Shown here piece by piece: positions 1 through 8,496 of a stretch of DNA of 38,253 nucleotides; within the stretch, counting starts at the first letter, position 1; the number at the start of each line of letters is the position of its first letter. The position numbers were made by a program, and so were the translations under genes. The stretch comes from Marinilabiliaceae bacterium. GTDB taxonomy: Bacteria > Bacteroidota > Bacteroidia > Bacteroidales > Marinilabiliaceae. The DNA lies in NCBI GenBank assembly GCA_027034005.1, contig JALVJU010000238.1, positions 1 through 38,253 on the forward strand, read 5' to 3'. The notes beneath the pieces are model-generated. The model did not search any database and had not been told where the DNA came from. It was given only the letters and a program-made list of their open reading frames with translations.

Positions 1-469
1 CATGGTGGTACGGTTCATTTTTTATGATGGTCATGGCCCTGTAAATCTGTTCGAAAAATATCAATCTCACAAGTTGGTGTGAGAAAGTCATTTTCGACAA
101 TGATATCTTGTCGGCAGCTTTGGAATAAACTTCATCGGAAAAACCGTAAGGGCCGCCCACGAAAAACACAACTCTTTTTACACCTGAGACCATGCGTTTC
201 TCCAGGTACGAGGCAAACTCACGCGAAGTGAACATTTTGCCTTTTTCGTCCAGTACGATTATTTGATCTCCTGCACGGACAGTTTTCAGCAAAGCTTCAC
301 CCTCTAGTTTTTTCTGCTGTTCACGGGACATGTTCCTGCTGTTTTTTATGTCGGGCAGTTCGGTGTACTCGAAGGAGATGTAATGTTTAAGCCTGCCGGT
401 GTATTTTTTAATGCCTTCAAGTATGTATTTGTCGTCTGTTTTACCTACTACAACTAATTTTATTTTCAT
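1..469 (-). CDS. rlmH: 23S rRNA (pseudouridine1915-N3)-methyltransferase RlmH, 3' end cut by window start
   Basis: Reverse-strand translation begins MKIKLVVVGKTDDKYILEGIKKYTGRLKHYISFEYTELPDIKN and ends VVFFVGGPYGFSDEVYSKAADKISLSKMTFSHQLVRLIFFEQIYRAMTIIKNEPYHH, an RlmH/YbeA signature; stop lies outside the window. Confidence 0.95.
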   Translation of the reverse strand, partial: MKIKLVVVGKTDDKYILEGIKKYTGRLKHYISFEYTELPDIKNSRNMSREQQKKLEGEALLKTVRAGDQIIVLDEKGKMFTSREFASYLEKRMVSGVKRVVFFVGGPYGFSDEVYSKAADKISLSKMTFSHQLVRLIFFEQIYRAMTIIKNEPYHH

Positions 470-554
470 AAATGCGGCTCTCTTATGCTTTCAAAAAGTT
501 AATTTCTGCCTGTCAGGAAAACTATTTTGCCTTGAAGCAAGCAATTCCTTATAT

Positions 555-583
555 ATCCGCAATAAAACATTTTTATTGCGGAT
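555..583. repeat. 13-bp perfect inverted repeat (ATCCGCAATAAAA-cat-TTTTATTGCGGAT)
   Basis: Read directly; lies in the divergent rlmH/DUF4783 intergenic region. Confidence 0.85.
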
Positions 584-697
584 TTCAGCAATTATAAAAA
601 TATGGTTTAATTTTTGTAATTAATTATTTTTGACAAAATATTTAAACCAACTGCATATTTTTATGCATCTTTATGCCATAAAATAAAACTGTTTACA

Positions 698-1096
698 ATG
701 AAAAATATTCTGAAAACAGTAGTGTTTGGCTTGATGATATCCATCGTTAACTGTTCACCTGCAACAGCACAAAGCAACAATCTGCCCCAGGGTATCATAA
801 CCTCCACAGCAAACGGCAATGCTGAAAAACTGGCGTCATACTTCAATGAAAATATTGAGCTTGTGATCCCTCAAAAATCAGGCATTTTCAGCAAGTCACA
901 GGCTCAAATGATACTGAAAGAATTTTTCTCGACAAATCCACCTTCATCTTTTAAGATTATCCATCAGGGCAGCAGACAGAACGCATCGTTTGCAATAGGA
1001 AATTATAAATCCGGTAATAATTTTTACCGTTTTTACTTTCTTACCAAAAAAACGAACAACAAACTTTTAATACATCAACTAAGAATTGAGAAGTGA
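698..1096 (+). CDS. Secreted DUF4783-like protein
   Basis: 132-aa ORF with signal peptide; resembles the small Bacteroidota protein often found next to nadC and rlmH. Confidence 0.75.
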   Translation: MKNILKTVVFGLMISIVNCSPATAQSNNLPQGIITSTANGNAEKLASYFNENIELVIPQKSGIFSKSQAQMILKEFFSTNPPSSFKIIHQGSRQNASFAIGNYKSGNNFYRFYFLTKKTNNKLLIHQLRIEK

Positions 1097-1938
1097 TGGA
1101 AGAACAACTTATCGAAGAGCTCATTGACCTGGCAATTAAAGAAGATATAGGTGACGGAGACCACTCATCGCAGTCGTGCATACCGGAGACGGCCACAGGT
1201 AAAGTCCAGCTTCTGGTAAAAGAGGAGGGTATCATTGCGGGGATCGGGATTGCCGAAAAGGTATTTAAAAAGGTGGATCCTGAAGTTAAGATGGGCATTT
1301 TCATAAAAGACGGTACAAAGGTAAAGCCGGGGGATATTGCTTTTACGGTAGAAGGTAAGGTATGGACACTGCTCAAAACGGAGCGTCTTGTGCTGAACAT
1401 CATGCAGCGCATGAGCGGCATTGCCACCCGTACCAATGAGTATGTACAAGAGCTCGAGGGACTAAATACAAAGGTGCTTGACACACGTAAGACCACGCCT
1501 GGATTAAGGGTCTTGGAGAAGATGGCAGTGAAAACCGGAGGTGGCGAAAACCACCGCATGGGACTTTATGATATGATAATGCTAAAGGATAACCATATCG
1601 ATTTTGCCGGAGGGATTGAGAAAGCAATCACTTCGGTTAAAGAATATCTGAAAGAGAACAACAAGGACCTTAAGATAGAAGTTGAAGTGAGGAACATGGA
1701 TGAGCTTAACGAGGTTCTCAGGGTAGGAGGTATCCATCGTATCATGCTCGACAATTTTACTCCCGAGCAGACAAGAGAAGCTGTCAGGGTGATCGACGGA
1801 AGGTACGAAACGGAATCCTCGGGAGGAATAACGATGGATACTTTGCGCGATTATGCCGAGTGCGGTGTAGATTACATTTCGGTAGGTGCCCTCACTCACC
1901 ACATCAAAAGTCTTGATATGAGTTTGAAAGCTATGTAA
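1096..1938 (+). CDS. nadC: Nicotinate-nucleotide pyrophosphorylase (carboxylating)
   Basis: DTRKTTPGLRVLEKMAVKTGGGENHRMGLYDMIMLKDNH is the QPRTase signature; start overlaps the upstream stop (TGATG). Confidence 0.96.
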   Translation: MEEQLIEELIDLAIKEDIGDGDHSSQSCIPETATGKVQLLVKEEGIIAGIGIAEKVFKKVDPEVKMGIFIKDGTKVKPGDIAFTVEGKVWTLLKTERLVLNIMQRMSGIATRTNEYVQELEGLNTKVLDTRKTTPGLRVLEKMAVKTGGGENHRMGLYDMIMLKDNHIDFAGGIEKAITSVKEYLKENNKDLKIEVEVRNMDELNEVLRVGGIHRIMLDNFTPEQTREAVRVIDGRYETESSGGITMDTLRDYAECGVDYISVGALTHHIKSLDMSLKAM

Positions 1939-1949
1939 AACCATAGTTG

Positions 1950-2387
1950 ATGATCAGGAAGATAGACCACATAAATATTTCGGTCACCGACATTGAAAAG
2001 ACAAAGGAGTTTTTCACCGGATTGCTTGGTTTTGAAGATGAAAAAGATGGCTACCTTGAAGGGCCCTGGATGGATGCTACGGTGGGGCTGAAAGATGTGA
2101 AAGCAAGGTTTGCACGGTTGTCAATTCCGGGAACAGAAACAAGCATTGAACTAATCAAATATTTTCAGCCCGAGGGAGGAAAAGATCCGGAGATGCACCA
2201 TGCAAACAGGATAGGGTTCAGGCATATCGCACTGGAAGTAACGGATATTGACACTGTTTATCAGAAACTGAAGGATGCAGGAGTTCGAGTATTTTCCGAA
2301 ATACAAAACTACACTGAGAAAAAGCGGCTTTGTTACTTTTACGGCCCCGATGATATCATCCTTGAGCTGGCAGAATACAAGGATTAA
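1950..2387 (+). CDS. VOC (glyoxalase/dioxygenase superfamily) protein
   Basis: IDHINISVTDIEKTKEFFTGLLGF...HIALEVTDIDTVYQKLKDAGV...YFYGPDDIILELAEY. Confidence 0.9.
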   Translation: MIRKIDHINISVTDIEKTKEFFTGLLGFEDEKDGYLEGPWMDATVGLKDVKARFARLSIPGTETSIELIKYFQPEGGKDPEMHHANRIGFRHIALEVTDIDTVYQKLKDAGVRVFSEIQNYTEKKRLCYFYGPDDIILELAEYKD

Positions 2388-2415
2388 AAATATGTATAAC
2401 TAAAAAATTACGACC

Positions 2416-2754
2416 ATGCCGGTATTAAAAGTTCAAACAAACGCAAAAATAGAAGATAAGGGCAAATTCATGTCGGATGCAACATCTTTGTTGTCCGAGG
2501 TGCTGAATAAGCCATCAGGTTACATCATGATCATCATTGAACCGGGAACAGAAATGCTCTTTGGCGGCAGTGATGCCCCGTTGGCCTATGTGGAATTGAA
2601 AAGCATAGGGCTTCCCGAGAATGAAACAGCAAATCTTTCAGCAGGATTATGCAGCTTCATTGAAGAGCGCATCGGTATCCCCAAGAACCGGATCTACATT
2701 GAATTTGCCGATGCAAAACGAAATATGTTCGGCTGGAACGGCGGGACGTTTTGA
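2416..2754 (+). CDS. MIF-like phenylpyruvate/dopachrome tautomerase family protein
   Basis: 112 aa, MPVLKVQTNAK (Pro after Met), NKPSGYIMIII, FGGSDAPLAYVELKSIG, RIYIEFADAKRNMFGWNGGTF; collinear with the MIF fold family. Confidence 0.9.
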   Translation: MPVLKVQTNAKIEDKGKFMSDATSLLSEVLNKPSGYIMIIIEPGTEMLFGGSDAPLAYVELKSIGLPENETANLSAGLCSFIEERIGIPKNRIYIEFADAKRNMFGWNGGTF

Positions 2755-2948
2755 ATAGAGGAAAGCAATAAATTCTTTCCAGGGGATAGTCTTGGCACAA
2801 CGAATATCGCTTATAAACAATCTTTTTTGTCATTTGAGAGGCGGACAAATTTTTTATTGATCTCCCGTTTGCCCCGGACCAGATATATACCGCATTTTGA
2901 ACAATTACAGATATTCTGTGTTTTACAGTATATCTATTTAATCTAATT

Positions 2949-4586
2949 ATGTCGTTTATGTTTAAAGTGTTTTTCTTGCTTATCCCGTTTCTTCTTACTT
3001 TTTCAATTGCAGATGCCCAGTATAAGGAGATCTATAATTCAGTTAAAAAACAGATAAAAGCATACGTAGAAAGTGGTGTGGCTGTTGTTGACGGAGAAAA
3101 GATCTATGCATCGGAAAGGGAGATCAACTACTACACGAAACATGATCTCGAACCTATGTGGTTCAATAAGGAAAACAGGGATGAGATAATAGAGATACTT
3201 GAAGGTTCTTACAATGAAGGCTTGGATCCTGCCGATTATCACAGCGGTAAGATCAAAGAGCTTGAAGCAAAGGTGGAGAACGGTGACCTTGACCCAAAAT
3301 TGATTGCAGATCTTGAGTTGCTCATTTCTGATGCTGTTGTTATGTACGGCCATCATCTTTTGTGGGGTAAGGTCGATCAGTCGGAGATCAGAAAAAGCTG
3401 GGATGTTCCTAAGAATCCGGCACCGGCAGGCCTCGATGAACTTTTTGTCAAATACAAATATGAGAAAGACCTGCCCGCGTTTTTCGAAAACCTGAAGCCG
3501 CAACATTACATGTACACGGGTCTTAAGGAAGGATTGAATAATTACAGAAGGATTGCACAAGATGGAGGTTGGCCTCAAATTCCGGAGGGTAATGTGCTGA
3601 AACCGGGCATGACAGATGTGAGGATTCCTGTGCTCAGGGAGTACCTTACCATCACAGGCGACTATGTTTCTTCTTCCGAAAATGATACTTCATCACGGTA
3701 TGACGGAGATCTTGTTGCTGCCGTAAAAAAGTTTCAGTTCAGGCATAACCTGATCTCCGATGGAATTATTGGCAAAGGCACTTTGGCGCAAATGAATGTT
3801 CCTGTTGAAAAACGCATAGAGATGTTGCTTGTAAATCTGGAACGCGGCCGCTGGGTGCTGCATGATCTGCCTGATGATTTTCTGGTCGTGAACATTGCCG
3901 GCTTTAATGTAAGGCGCATTCAGGATGATTCGATAACTTATTATTCACCGGCCATAGTTGGTAAACTCCATCATGAATCGCCCATCTTCAAAGGGAAGAT
4001 GATTTATGCTGAGATCAATCCTACATGGACAGTGCCCTATTCCATAGCTTCTACGGAGACCCTGACAAAGATAAAAAGGGATTCGGGGTACCTTATATCC
4101 AGGAATATGGTGATAATGGACAGGGCCGGGAAGATCCTGGACCCGGCAACCATTGATTTTTCAAAATATTCTAAGAACAATTTTCCGTTTACTGTGCGTC
4201 AGGAGCCGGGGCCGCACAATGCCCTTGGGCAGGTGAAGTTCATATTCCCTAACAAATATTCAGTTTACATCCACGATACGCCGTCACGCAGTCTGTTTAG
4301 CAGGCAGGACAGAGCTTTCAGTCACGGATGTATCAGGTTGCATAAGAAATGGGAGCTGCTGATAAATCTTATGGATGATCCTGAAAAATGGAATATGAAA
4401 AAGATTAATGAGATACTTGCTACAAAAAAGACCACAAGGGTATATCTGCCACATCCCGAGGATGTGATAATACTTTACTGGACTGCCGGTGCCTCAAGCG
4501 ATAAGAAAACATTGTTTTTTAACAAGGATGTGTACAACCGGGACAATGCAGTTCTGGAGGCACTGAAAGCTCCCGTCCATTTATGA
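2949..4586 (+). CDS. Murein L,D-transpeptidase (YcbB/LdtD-like, peptidoglycan-binding plus YkuD domains)
   Basis: YkuD catalytic motif HDTPSRSLFSRQDRAFSHGCIRL; PG-binding-like RYDGDLVAAVKKFQFRHNLISDGIIGKGTLAQMN. Confidence 0.93.
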   Translation: MSFMFKVFFLLIPFLLTFSIADAQYKEIYNSVKKQIKAYVESGVAVVDGEKIYASEREINYYTKHDLEPMWFNKENRDEIIEILEGSYNEGLDPADYHSGKIKELEAKVENGDLDPKLIADLELLISDAVVMYGHHLLWGKVDQSEIRKSWDVPKNPAPAGLDELFVKYKYEKDLPAFFENLKPQHYMYTGLKEGLNNYRRIAQDGGWPQIPEGNVLKPGMTDVRIPVLREYLTITGDYVSSSENDTSSRYDGDLVAAVKKFQFRHNLISDGIIGKGTLAQMNVPVEKRIEMLLVNLERGRWVLHDLPDDFLVVNIAGFNVRRIQDDSITYYSPAIVGKLHHESPIFKGKMIYAEINPTWTVPYSIASTETLTKIKRDSGYLISRNMVIMDRAGKILDPATIDFSKYSKNNFPFTVRQEPGPHNALGQVKFIFPNKYSVYIHDTPSRSLFSRQDRAFSHGCIRLHKKWELLINLMDDPEKWNMKKINEILATKKTTRVYLPHPEDVIILYWTAGASSDKKTLFFNKDVYNRDNAVLEALKAPVHL

Positions 4587-4593
4587 GCAAGAA

Positions 4594-5523
4594 ATGAGAA
4601 ATTTAATTATAGTTCTGTTTGTGCTGTTGCATCAGATATGTGTAGCTTTTGAAGATGGAAAAGAGAAATCGGGTTCAAGAGTTGGCTTTTTCGTAAGTGC
4701 GGATGGGGGGAAAACATATCTTAAGATTTTTAGTTTTTTTGTCCTTCCCGGCGAAAAACTGCCTATTGCCATTTCCGGTTCTGATAATGTGGAGGTGAAA
4801 AGTGATAAAGGAGAGATGGAGAGCATGGAGGCCGGGAAATGGGTTTTTACAGCACCGGGCAAGAAAGGCCTGTGCCGTTTAACCGTTACAGATACTAACA
4901 GCGGGGACGAGATGCATCTAAATATTTTTGTGATGGAGCCGTTTTCAAAATTAAAGAACGGTTATCTTAACGGGTATAGAATAGGAGATTATCCAAAAAA
5001 GAAATACAAGGATTATCATAATCCAAAAGGTTTCACTGAAGTAACGGATGATAACAAAGATGTTTTTATAACACCCCACTTTAAGTTAAAACAGTTTCTT
5101 TGCAAAGAACCGGGAGACTGGCCAAAGTATGTAGTAATCAGGCCCAGCATGTTATGTAAACTGGAGTTGATGCTTGATAAATTGAACGAAGAGGGAGTTA
5201 ATGCAAAAACTTTTTTTTTGATGAGTGCATACAGAACTCCCTACTACAACAAGAGCATCGGCAATGTGAAATACAGCAGGCACGTTTTTGGTGATGCCAT
5301 CGATTTGTATGTTGATGATAATCATGACGGCAGAATGGACGACTTGAACAAGGATGGCAGGATAAACATAAAAGATGCCCGCGTGATCGCCAGTGTGGTT
5401 GAAAAGATAGAGAAAGACCCGAAATATAGAGAGTTTATAGGAGGGTTAGGTGTTTACAACAAAACGTCAAGGCATACCTACTTTGTGCATGTTGACACCA
5501 GAGGGTACAGGGCCAGGTGGTGA
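4594..5523 (+). CDS. M15-family (D-Ala-D-Ala carboxypeptidase-like) metallopeptidase with dockerin/EF-hand-like insert
   Basis: Metal motif SRHVFGDAID and C-terminal HVDTRG; insert DDNHDGRMDDLNKDGRINIKDA. Confidence 0.85.
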   Translation: MRNLIIVLFVLLHQICVAFEDGKEKSGSRVGFFVSADGGKTYLKIFSFFVLPGEKLPIAISGSDNVEVKSDKGEMESMEAGKWVFTAPGKKGLCRLTVTDTNSGDEMHLNIFVMEPFSKLKNGYLNGYRIGDYPKKKYKDYHNPKGFTEVTDDNKDVFITPHFKLKQFLCKEPGDWPKYVVIRPSMLCKLELMLDKLNEEGVNAKTFFLMSAYRTPYYNKSIGNVKYSRHVFGDAIDLYVDDNHDGRMDDLNKDGRINIKDARVIASVVEKIEKDPKYREFIGGLGVYNKTSRHTYFVHVDTRGYRARW

Positions 5524-5603
5524 TTTGTCTTATGCTGAGGGGGGGTGTTTATTTTTCTTTTCTCTATATTTACTGTCCGTAATTTTTCTTAAAACATAGA
5601 GAT

Positions 5604-6806
5604 ATGAGAAACACTATTAAAATGATTTTTTCATTTTTATTGGTCACAACTTTGTTTTCCGGATGTGTTGATAAGTATTACAATGTGCCAAAGGAATATT
5701 GGCCTGCACTTGATGAAGCATTTCGAAAAGCAGGAGACAATGTTCTGGAGCTGAAACAGGCACTTAACAACACCCCTGTAAATCAAAAGGAAGGCATGGC
5801 ATTCCTTATCGCAAATATGCCTGTCCGTGACCTTAGGACGCTCACTGCAGGTTTCCTTTTGGAAAATGTTGATTATGCTTATCGTGCAAGGGAAAAGTAT
5901 CCATGGGCAAGGGAACTGCCGGATTCTATATTTTTAAATGAGGTATTGCCCTATGTGAGCATGAACGAAAGAAGGGATAACTGGCGAAAAGATTTCTTTA
6001 ACCGGTTTGATAAATATGTGGCAGGATGCACTGATATCCGCTCTGCCATCGATTCCGTAAACAAGAATATAAAGGATGAGGTGAAGGTGGAATATAATAC
6101 GAAACGTAAGAAGCCAGACCAGAGTCCGTACGAGTCGATGGATCAGGGGATGGCCTCCTGTAGCGGGCTTTCCGTACTTCTCACCGATGCTTTCAGGGCA
6201 GTTGGTATCCCATCGCGTATTGCAGGAACCCCGAACTGGCACGACAATCGTGGGAACCACAACTGGAACGAAGTGTGGATAGACGGTGAGTGGTACTTTA
6301 CCGAGTATTATCCCAGCGGACTGAACAAAAGCTGGTTTTTGGCAGATGCGGGTAAGGCAGATCCGAATGACCGGGAGCATGCCATTTATGCCACTTCTTT
6401 TAAACCGGCAGATACCTCATTTCCCTTGGTGTGGGATTCAACGATAACTTATGTGCATGCATACAATGTGACGGACAGGTATATCAGGATATATCAGGAT
6501 GCAGAGAGGGAGAAACAACTTGCAGGCAACAGGATAAATGTAAAGGTGTGGATGTTTAAAAGCCCTGTTTGCACTCTTAAAGGTGATGATCGTGTTGCCA
6601 CAAATGTGGATGTGTTCAGCGGTGACGAGCAGATAGGCGGCGGCCGTACCAGCGGCCCGACTCAGGACATGAACGATGTGCTGACCTTTAAACTGGAAAA
6701 GGACAGGGATTATACTTTTAAATATTTTGGAGAAGGCGGAGTGATGAAACAGGTGGGGATACATACCGGGGATGAGAACATGGAAGTGAGACTTTATATG
6801 AAGTAA
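5604..6806 (+). CDS. Transglutaminase-like domain lipoprotein
   Basis: Lipobox LFSGC; Cys/His/Asp-type core MASCSGLSVLLTDAFRAVGIPSRIAGTPNW...GNHNWNEVWIDGEWYFTEYYP. Confidence 0.88.
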   Translation: MRNTIKMIFSFLLVTTLFSGCVDKYYNVPKEYWPALDEAFRKAGDNVLELKQALNNTPVNQKEGMAFLIANMPVRDLRTLTAGFLLENVDYAYRAREKYPWARELPDSIFLNEVLPYVSMNERRDNWRKDFFNRFDKYVAGCTDIRSAIDSVNKNIKDEVKVEYNTKRKKPDQSPYESMDQGMASCSGLSVLLTDAFRAVGIPSRIAGTPNWHDNRGNHNWNEVWIDGEWYFTEYYPSGLNKSWFLADAGKADPNDREHAIYATSFKPADTSFPLVWDSTITYVHAYNVTDRYIRIYQDAEREKQLAGNRINVKVWMFKSPVCTLKGDDRVATNVDVFSGDEQIGGGRTSGPTQDMNDVLTFKLEKDRDYTFKYFGEGGVMKQVGIHTGDENMEVRLYMK

Positions 6807-6820
6807 GGTTTATGAATCTT

Positions 6821-6912
6821 TAGGTGCAGAGGATATTCCGGTGCTCTGCACCTAATGAGTGGTGTTAAATTTTATGGCTACAAATGTTACCGGTGCTCTG
6901 TACCTTATGTTC
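6821..6912. repeat. Two-unit palindromic intergenic repeat (GGTGCAGAGCACC-type)
   Basis: ccggtgctctgcacctaatg (6837-6856) repeated as ccggtgctctgtaccttatg (6891-6910); 11-bp inverted repeat taggtgcagag/ctctgcaccta at 6821-6831 and 6844-6854. Confidence 0.8.
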
Positions 6913-6975
6913 CTTACTCGAATAGCATTGCCTCAAATTCATGTTGTTGCTTGAGTTTTTAATAGTTGTTCTTTT

Positions 6976-7064
6976 TAATCTGCGCCAATCTGTGTTGTCT
7001 GTGAGATCAGTGTCCTCTATCCGTAAATATTCTCTTTGCGTCTTCCCGTCTCTGCGGTGAAAAA
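6976..7064. repeat. TCTGYG-rich degenerate periodic intergenic repeat
   Basis: aatctgcgccaatctgtgttgtctgtgagatcagtgtcctctatccgtaaatattctctttgcgtcttcccgtctctgcggtgaaaaat; recurrent TCTGYG/TTTGCG units. Confidence 0.55.
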
Positions 7065-7072
7065 TAAAAAAA

Positions 7073-7153
7073 GTAGATGAATAATCATCAGCTTTCCTGG
7101 TAGCGGGGACAGACTGAACTCTACGTCCGTCGGCTGACGGATATGATCCCAAC
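7073..7153 (-). pseudogene. Degenerate partial copy of tRNA-fMet 3' half plus its terminator
   Basis: Hand alignment to 7187-7263: gatgaat.atca.c.gcttt...tagcgggg.cag.ac.tgaac.ctacg...tatga.cccaac; about 80 percent identity over the 3' part, 5' half of the tRNA missing. Confidence 0.65.
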
Positions 7154-7180
7154 TATAACTTTATTTTTATGGGCTAAAAC

Positions 7181-7210
7181 AAAAAAGCCGATGAATGATC
7201 ACCGGCTTTT
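7181..7210 (-). terminator. Intrinsic terminator of tRNA-fMet
   Basis: Minus strand AAAAGCCGGTGATCATTCATCGGCTTTTTT directly after the tRNA. Confidence 0.85.
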
Positions 7211-7215
7211 CTTAG

Positions 7216-7288
<73 letters not shown>

Positions 7289-7326
7289 ATATATCGTAAC
7301 AATAACTGTTTCTGATTTTGCGAGTG

Positions 7327-7357
7327 CAAATATAAAGGTTTTTGGCTGATATGCAAA
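7327..7357 (-). promoter_or_regulatory. Bacteroidota housekeeping promoter for tRNA-fMet
   Basis: Minus strand TTTG (7357-7354), 19 nt, TATATTTG (7334-7327); matches the Bacteroidota -33/-7 consensus. Confidence 0.8.
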
Positions 7358-7581
7358 AAAAATCAGAAATTTATCTGTCCTGAGATTTTAGCAAGTATTA
7401 GTTGAAAATACAAGACTGGAAAAATTACCGATGAAAAGCTGTCATTTGGCATAGGAACATGGATAAACCACATTTTTAGATATTTTATTTTTGATTTGCC
7501 TCAAAAAAATGTTTCCCGGTAACATGCATATAATATAATTTTTAACTTTGCTTGCATTCCAAGAAAATCACAAATGTAGAA

Positions 7582-8469
7582 ATGGCAAAATCAGAAAAGA
7601 GAAAAGCTCTATATGAAAAACTGCGTAACCACTATCGACTCTCTATTTTTAATGAGCAGACTTATGAAGAGGTTCTGGGAATGCGGTTGTCACGTCTTAA
7701 AGTTTTTACTGTTGTAGGTATTACATCCATGCTTCTGATAGTACTTGTGACCCTCCTTATTGCTTTTACAGGATTGCGTGAGTATATCCCGGGATATCCA
7801 TCGGGGGAGGAGCGTAGGATGATAGTCAGGAATGCACAGCTTGTTGATTCTCTGATGCTGGAAATTCAACGCAGGGATAGGTTCTTTAATGATATAAAAT
7901 CCATAGTTAACGGTGATATCCCTCAAGGAGCGTCACCTGATGATGTCATTAAGGAAGAAGACGATATAGAGCCGAAAAAACAAAAAATACATTTTAATAA
8001 ATCTGCTGAGGATTCGCTTTTTCGTCTTCAGGTTGAGGAGCAGGAAAAATTCAACTTATCAGATCAGGGTAGTTCCGGCGCAAGGTTTAAACTGGAACAA
8101 ACATCTTTCTTCCCACCATTAAAAGGTGTGATAGTAAATCGTTTTGGAGGTTCTCGCGGGCATTACGGTGTCGATATTGTTGCAGGACCGGCTGCAAGGG
8201 TGTCTTCTGTGCTTGACGGAACAGTGTTCTTTGCCGGATGGACCGTTGAGACAGGTTATGTAATCGGGATCCAGCATGCCAATAACCTTGTATCTTTCTA
8301 CAAGCACAACTCCCTGCTCTTGAAGAGAGTTGGTGACAGGGTTAAGGCCGGTGAGGCCATTGCCAACGTTGGGAATTCGGGAGAGTTCACGACAGGGCCC
8401 CATCTGCATTTTGAATTATGGTACAACGGCATCCCATTAAATCCTGAAGAGTATATAGATTTTAACTGA
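7582..8469 (+). CDS. M23 family metallopeptidase (membrane-anchored murein endopeptidase)
   Basis: One TM segment; FGGSRGHYGVDIVAGPAARVSSVLDGTVFFAG...GNSGEFTTGPHLHFELW. Confidence 0.93.
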   Translation: MAKSEKRKALYEKLRNHYRLSIFNEQTYEEVLGMRLSRLKVFTVVGITSMLLIVLVTLLIAFTGLREYIPGYPSGEERRMIVRNAQLVDSLMLEIQRRDRFFNDIKSIVNGDIPQGASPDDVIKEEDDIEPKKQKIHFNKSAEDSLFRLQVEEQEKFNLSDQGSSGARFKLEQTSFFPPLKGVIVNRFGGSRGHYGVDIVAGPAARVSSVLDGTVFFAGWTVETGYVIGIQHANNLVSFYKHNSLLLKRVGDRVKAGEAIANVGNSGEFTTGPHLHFELWYNGIPLNPEEYIDFN

Positions 8470-8496
8470 TGTAGGCATCGTAAGAGTTGTAAGTTT

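Noticed and set aside
399-623. 74-aa plus-strand ORF overlapping the rlmH start
   Set aside because: Overlaps the 5' end of rlmH in antisense and a 13-bp hairpin; composition not convincing
1041-1559. 172-aa minus-strand ORF antisense to nadC, and many similar track ORFs on the opposite strand of cysS, rnr, dxr and susC
   Set aside because: Composition and position are those of shadow ORFs opposite well-supported conserved CDSs
6479-6498. Tandem tatatcagga x2 inside the transglutaminase gene
   Set aside because: Two copies only, encoded within a continuous reading frame (RYIRIYQDAE); not evidence of a repeat locus
6865-7152. 95-aa minus-strand ORF in the intergenic repeats
   Set aside because: Lies entirely within palindromic repeats, the TCTGYG stretch and the tRNA remnant; not protein-like
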